Shown piece by piece: positions 60,688-64,000 of a DNA stretch of 64,000 bases. The notes under the pieces were generated by a model. That model did no database searches, was not told the DNA's origin, and was given only the letters and a program-made list of their open reading frames with translations. This DNA comes from Pseudobdellovibrio sp043760925 (GTDB lineage Bacteria; Bdellovibrionota; Bdellovibrionia; Bdellovibrionales; Bdellovibrionaceae), in the NCBI GenBank assembly GCA_043760925.1, contig JAYUOK010000075.1, positions 62,001-126,000 on the forward strand, written 5' to 3'. A program made the translations under genes and the position numbers. Every line of letters begins with the position of its first letter. Position 1 is the first letter of the stretch.

Positions 60688-61182
60688 CTATCTTAGCTGA
60701 TTTGCCTCTTTTATCAACGAAGGGATCAATTGTAGATTTAATTTGGCCGTCTTAATTTTTTGAATAGCCTGCGTCTGGGTTAGTCTTCCTTCGCTAAGCT
60801 TCTGACATAAGGCTAGTTCAAGGTCGTCGGTGCGGCTGAATACACTTTTATGCTGCGGCCATAAATTATCGATTGAATTTGCGCCACCCATGCAAAGCGG
60901 AATGAAGTGATCGATTTTGAATTGATCGCGGTTAGATGAATCGATAACAAAATTAAACTTTTTCATATACTTCATGATGACGACCCACTTTAGATTTGAA
61001 TCAACATCGCGCTCGCAATAAGGAATGCGAGATGCGTAACGATACCGATCGGGGGTTGTGCATACTGCGCCCGGAGTTAGCTCTGCGTCTGGTTGTTTCG
61101 GATAATTCGGAGTTGCAAATACAACGGTCGAAAAGAATGTGATCGATAGTGCTGCTAGCATATAAGAATTGGAATTCGACAC
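60688..61182 (-). CDS. Exported HNH nuclease
   Basis: 164 residues. Hydrophobic N-terminus (ALSITFFSTVVFA) as signal peptide; then the secreted HNH signature FKIDHFIPLCMGGANSIDNL with WPQ, where the first His of DHFIP and the Asn and later His/Trp positions form the metal site, and Cys pairs likely bond in the periplasm. It recalls small bacterial exported HNH proteins. The start is GTG 61182; an in-frame ATG at 61161 would shorten the signal peptide. A long inverted repeat covers its ribosome site. Confidence 0.82.
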   Translation of the reverse strand: MSNSNSYMLAALSITFFSTVVFATPNYPKQPDAELTPGAVCTTPDRYRYASRIPYCERDVDSNLKWVVIMKYMKKFNFVIDSSNRDQFKIDHFIPLCMGGANSIDNLWPQHKSVFSRTDDLELALCQKLSEGRLTQTQAIQKIKTAKLNLQLIPSLIKEANQLR

Positions 61183-61189
61183 TTTTAAC

Positions 61190-61226
61190 CCCCACTTACT
61201 GATTGCGATCTTATCAGTAAGTGGGG
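61190..61226. repeat. 14-bp perfect inverted repeat over the HNH nuclease ribosome site
   Basis: CCCCACTTACTGAT (61190-61203), 9-bp loop, ATCAGTAAGTGGGG (61213-61226). In the minus-strand transcript the 3' arm is GUGGGG, running into the only G-rich ribosome-site candidate before GTG 61182. No U-run follows. Confidence 0.85.
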
Positions 61227-61315
61227 TCAGACGCTTTGAAAGTTTAATATCTTAGAAAAAAGTTAGAACCGTCTAATTAGTTTACATTACTTTATTACAA
61301 AATCTTTATGGCAAC

Positions 61316-62107
61316 CTAGGCTAAGTCGCCACCTTTGACTTCTTCTTTTTTAGCTATGTTGGCACGTAAAAATTCTCGGTTCATTTTCGCGATATTGGTC
61401 AGAGAAATGTCTTTTGGACATGACGCTGAACAAGCTCCGGTTGTTGTACAGGCCCCGAATCCTTCGGCATCCATTTGTGCGACCATGTCTAATGTTCGCT
61501 GATCTCGTTCGACTTGTCCCTGTGGAAGATGCGCTAAGTGAGAAATCTTCGCGCTTGTGAACAGTGCGGCTGAAGCATTTTTACATGAGGCAACGCAGGC
61601 TCCGCATCCAATACAGGTCGCAGATAAAAATGCTTCGTCTGCATCTGTTTTCGGGATTAAAACACTATTTGCGTCTCGTGCTCCGCCGGTGTTAACCGAA
61701 ATGTAGCCGCCGGCCCGAATAATACGATCGAAGGCCGATCGGTTCGTCATTAGATCGCGAACAATCGGGAACGCAGATGAACGCCAAGGTTCAATCACAA
61801 GCTCTTGTCCGTCTTCGAATTGTCGCATGTGCAGTTGGCATACGGTCGTGCTTTTTTGCGGGCCGTGAGCGTTGCCGTTAATCATAAAACCACAGCTTCC
61901 GCAAATTCCTTCGCGGCAGTCGTGATCAAAAACGATTGGTTGTTCGCTGCGCATAATTAAATCTTCATTAACCGTGTCTAGCATTTCTAAAAACGATGCG
62001 TCCGGAGAAACATTTTTTGCTAAATAGGTTACAAAGTCGCCTTTGTCTTGCGCGCTTTTTTGTCGCCAAACTTTTAAAGTTAAATTAATTGGTTTTTTGG
62101 TTTCCAT
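61316..62107 (-). CDS. sdhB: Succinate dehydrogenase/fumarate reductase iron-sulfur subunit
   Basis: Carries electrons between the flavoprotein and the membrane quinone site. [2Fe-2S] cluster CREGICGSCGFMI with a further Cys in TVCQLH; [4Fe-4S] and [3Fe-4S] clusters in CIGCGACVASC and CTTTGACSASCP. 263 residues from ATG 62107 (GAGG six bases upstream); a GTG three bases earlier is less likely. The sdhA-sdhB order, with the membrane subunit presumably beyond the window, fits the single-cytochrome (B. subtilis-like) type. Confidence 0.95.
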   Translation of the reverse strand: METKKPINLTLKVWRQKSAQDKGDFVTYLAKNVSPDASFLEMLDTVNEDLIMRSEQPIVFDHDCREGICGSCGFMINGNAHGPQKSTTVCQLHMRQFEDGQELVIEPWRSSAFPIVRDLMTNRSAFDRIIRAGGYISVNTGGARDANSVLIPKTDADEAFLSATCIGCGACVASCKNASAALFTSAKISHLAHLPQGQVERDQRTLDMVAQMDAEGFGACTTTGACSASCPKDISLTNIAKMNREFLRANIAKKEEVKGGDLA

Positions 62108-62115
62108 CACTGCCT

Positions 62116-64000
62116 CTATTTGTAAGATCGTGTTGCAAGTTTTACGTTTTCGAATTTTAAATCTTCAGTATGCCGGGTTTGCGCCTTATCCGGTGATCCG
62201 CCCCATTCCCAAGCGGCCACATGACAATAGTTTTCATCGTCACGTTTTGCTTCGCCCTCGACTTGGTGTTCTTCACGGAAATGGCCACCGCAAGATTCTT
62301 CCCGAGTTAAAGCGTCTCGGCACATCAGCTCTCCAAGTTCGATGAAGTCTGAAACTCGGCCCGCTTTTTCTAATTCAGGATTAATTTCGTTGGCTGAACC
62401 TGGAATGCGAACTTCGCCCCAGAAGTTTTCACGAATTTTTTTAATCTGCGTGATCGCTTCCGTTAACCCTTCTTTGCTTCGAGACATTCCGCACTTTTCC
62501 CACATCACGTTGCCAAGTTCTTTGTGAAGGCTATCAACGGTTCGATTGCCTTGAATTTTCATCATTTTATCTACGTTATTTTTTACATCGTTTTCTATGC
62601 CTTTGAATGCATCGCCGGTGGTCTTTACTTCACCTAACTTCGTGTTCGCAATGTAGTCTCCGACTGTATACGGAAGTACGAAGTAACCATCTGCTAGGCC
62701 TTGCATCAGCGCCGAGGCGCCCAAGCGATTCGCGCCATGATCAGAAAAATTAGCTTCTCCTGCGACAAATAATCCAGGAACTGTGCTCATTAGATTATAA
62801 TCAACCCATAATCCACCCATCGTATAGTGTGGTGCCGGGAAGATTTTCATTGGCATTTTATATGGGTTTTCGCCTGAAATCTTATCGTACATTTGAAATA
62901 AATTTCCGTAGCGCTCAGCGATTCGATCTTCACCTAAACGTTTGATGCTATCTTTAAAGTCTAAGTAAACGGCTGTGTCGCCCATTGCGCCGAAACCTTC
63001 ATCGACGCGAAATTTTGCTTGGCGAGATGCCACGTCTCGAGGAGCTAAGTTTCCGTAGCTTGGGTAAATCCGCTCTAAAAAGTAATCTCGCTCATTCTCT
63101 GGAATGTCTTGCGGAAACCGTTTGTCATTTTTCTTAGAAGAAACCCAAATTCGACCGTCGTTACGTAAAGACTCAGACATCAGCGTTAGCTTCGATTGAT
63201 TTTCGCCGTGCACGGGAATGCATGTCGGGTGAATTTGCGTGTAGCAAGGGTTTGCAAAATAAGATCCGCGCTTATGCGCCTTCCAAGTTGCAGTCACTGC
63301 CGACGCCATTGCGTTTGTAGAAAGATAGAATACATTGGAATATCCGCCTGTTGCCAATACGACAACATCTGCCTCGTGAGATTCAAGCTCGCCGTTAAAA
63401 AGATTTCGAACGACGATTCCGCGCGCTTTGCCATCGACGATGACTAAATCAAGCATCTCGCGACGAGTGCGCAACTCAACCGTTCCTAAATCAACTTGTC
63501 TCATCATCGACGAATAGGCGCCTAGTAAAAGTTGTTGACCCGTTTGTCCGCGCGCATAGAAAGTTCTTGAAACTTGAGCGCCTCCGAATGAGCGGTTTGA
63601 AAGTAATCCGCCGTACTCGCGCGCTAATGGAACACCTTGCGCAACGGCTTGGTCAATAATGTTCACTGAAGACTCTGCTAAACGATAAACGTTTGCTTCA
63701 CGAGCGCGGAAATCTCCGCCCTTTACGGTGTCGTAAAAAAGTCGATAAATTGAATCGCCATCATTCTGATAATTTTTTGCTGCATTGATTCCGCCTTGTG
63801 CTGCAACCGAGTGCGCGCGCCGCGGAGACTCGTGTGTGCAAAAAGCTTTAACTTTGTAGCCAAGCTCGCCAAGCGTTGCTGCGGCCGATGCGCCCGCCAA
63901 TCCCGTCCCAACTACGATGATTGAATGCTTTCGTTTGTTCGCTGGGTTCACAAGCTTCATGTTGAATTTGTGGTTCGTCCATTTCGTTTCAACCGGCCCG
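62116..64000 (-). CDS. sdhA: Succinate dehydrogenase/fumarate reductase flavoprotein subunit (partial at window edge)
   Basis: FAD-binding catalytic subunit oxidising succinate to fumarate. VVGTGLAGASAA dinucleotide motif; RRAHSVAAQGG with the His that binds FAD covalently; HPTCIPVHGENQ and the catalytic Arg region. The frame stays open without a stop from the ATG at 63960 to the window end and upstream reads ETKWTNHKFN, which matches the conserved N-terminus of this SdhA branch. So the true start is probably beyond base 64000 and ATG 63960 is internal. Confidence 0.92.
   Translation of the reverse strand, partial: GPVETKWTNHKFNMKLVNPANKRKHSIIVVGTGLAGASAAATLGELGYKVKAFCTHESPRRAHSVAAQGGINAAKNYQNDGDSIYRLFYDTVKGGDFRAREANVYRLAESSVNIIDQAVAQGVPLAREYGGLLSNRSFGGAQVSRTFYARGQTGQQLLLGAYSSMMRQVDLGTVELRTRREMLDLVIVDGKARGIVVRNLFNGELESHEADVVVLATGGYSNVFYLSTNAMASAVTATWKAHKRGSYFANPCYTQIHPTCIPVHGENQSKLTLMSESLRNDGRIWVSSKKNDKRFPQDIPENERDYFLERIYPSYGNLAPRDVASRQAKFRVDEGFGAMGDTAVYLDFKDSIKRLGEDRIAERYGNLFQMYDKISGENPYKMPMKIFPAPHYTMGGLWVDYNLMSTVPGLFVAGEANFSDHGANRLGASALMQGLADGYFVLPYTVGDYIANTKLGEVKTTGDAFKGIENDVKNNVDKMMKIQGNRTVDSLHKELGNVMWEKCGMSRSKEGLTEAITQIKKIRENFWGEVRIPGSANEINPELEKAGRVSDFIELGELMCRDALTREESCGGHFREEHQVEGEAKRDDENYCHVAAWEWGGSPDKAQTRHTEDLKFENVKLATRSYK

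Noticed and set aside
1..64000. CRISPR arrays, insertion sequences, prophage genes, oriC or DnaA boxes
   Set aside because: No regularly spaced repeats, transposase or phage proteins, and no clusters of TTATCCACA-like boxes were seen.

Overview
The window reads as a chromosomal segment of a low-GC member of the Bdellovibrionota, close to Bdellovibrio/Pseudobdellovibrio. This is inferred from several things together. There is a 64-residue bacterial histone-fold protein of the Bdellovibrio type. A two-domain GatCAB operon, a PilZ protein, a J-like/RodZ-type HTH fusion and several exported proteases and nucleases are present. Genes are packed tightly, with 1-60 bp overlaps and frequent TTG/GTG starts. 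I see no insertion sequence, prophage, CRISPR array, rRNA or replication origin. The assignment comes from protein families only; no search was run.

Layout. 1-9.9 kb (+): rpsB-tsf-pyrH-frr-uppS-cdsA, a GC-rich repeat island, then rseP-tsaB, the J-like/RodZ HTH fusion, rluD and pgeF. 10.1-16.1 kb (-): S1/P1 nuclease, tRNA-Ser(UGA), serS, a small membrane protein and a 975-residue GYF/TPR membrane protein; a 73-residue exported peptide points the other way. 16.8-24.0 kb (mostly -): murA, prmC, prfA, rpmE (C- type) and rho, with an atypical SDR and a membrane-anchored protein. 24.3-31.0 kb: PilZ (+), then LysM lipoprotein, DUF192, ppx/gppA, gatB, gatA and gatC (-). 31.1-36.3 kb: ligA (+), histone (-), metallophosphoesterase (-), murD (+).

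36.3-43.3 kb is one compact minus-strand block of nine genes combining lysine/DAP synthesis (dapB, dapA, dapF), a transaldolase-family enzyme, LptM and four envelope proteins of unknown role. 43.5-48.6 kb: ftsK (-), then queE, a Fis-type regulator and dnaB (+). 48.6-53.8 kb: an exported operon (Cys/His protein, membrane protein, trypsin-like lipoprotein), a 63-residue orphan and a thioredoxin-TPR protein. 54-64 kb: rplI, a DUF2232-like membrane protein and rpsF (-), FHA-like and alpha/beta hydrolase genes (+), an S8 protease with a CUB-like tail, small unknowns, an exported HNH nuclease, sdhB and sdhA. sdhA runs off the window end.

Functionally most of the window is housekeeping: translation, peptidoglycan and isoprenoid-lipid precursors, tRNA modification and amidation, replication and segregation, respiration. 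A second layer of exported hydrolases would fit a predator that degrades prey protein and nucleic acid. The most noteworthy items are the bacterial histone, the disordered Asn/Gly-rich extension of Rho, the 14-bp GC-rich tandem repeat found at two distant loci, an intrinsic terminator inside the start of a coding sequence, and several inverted repeats placed at start regions.
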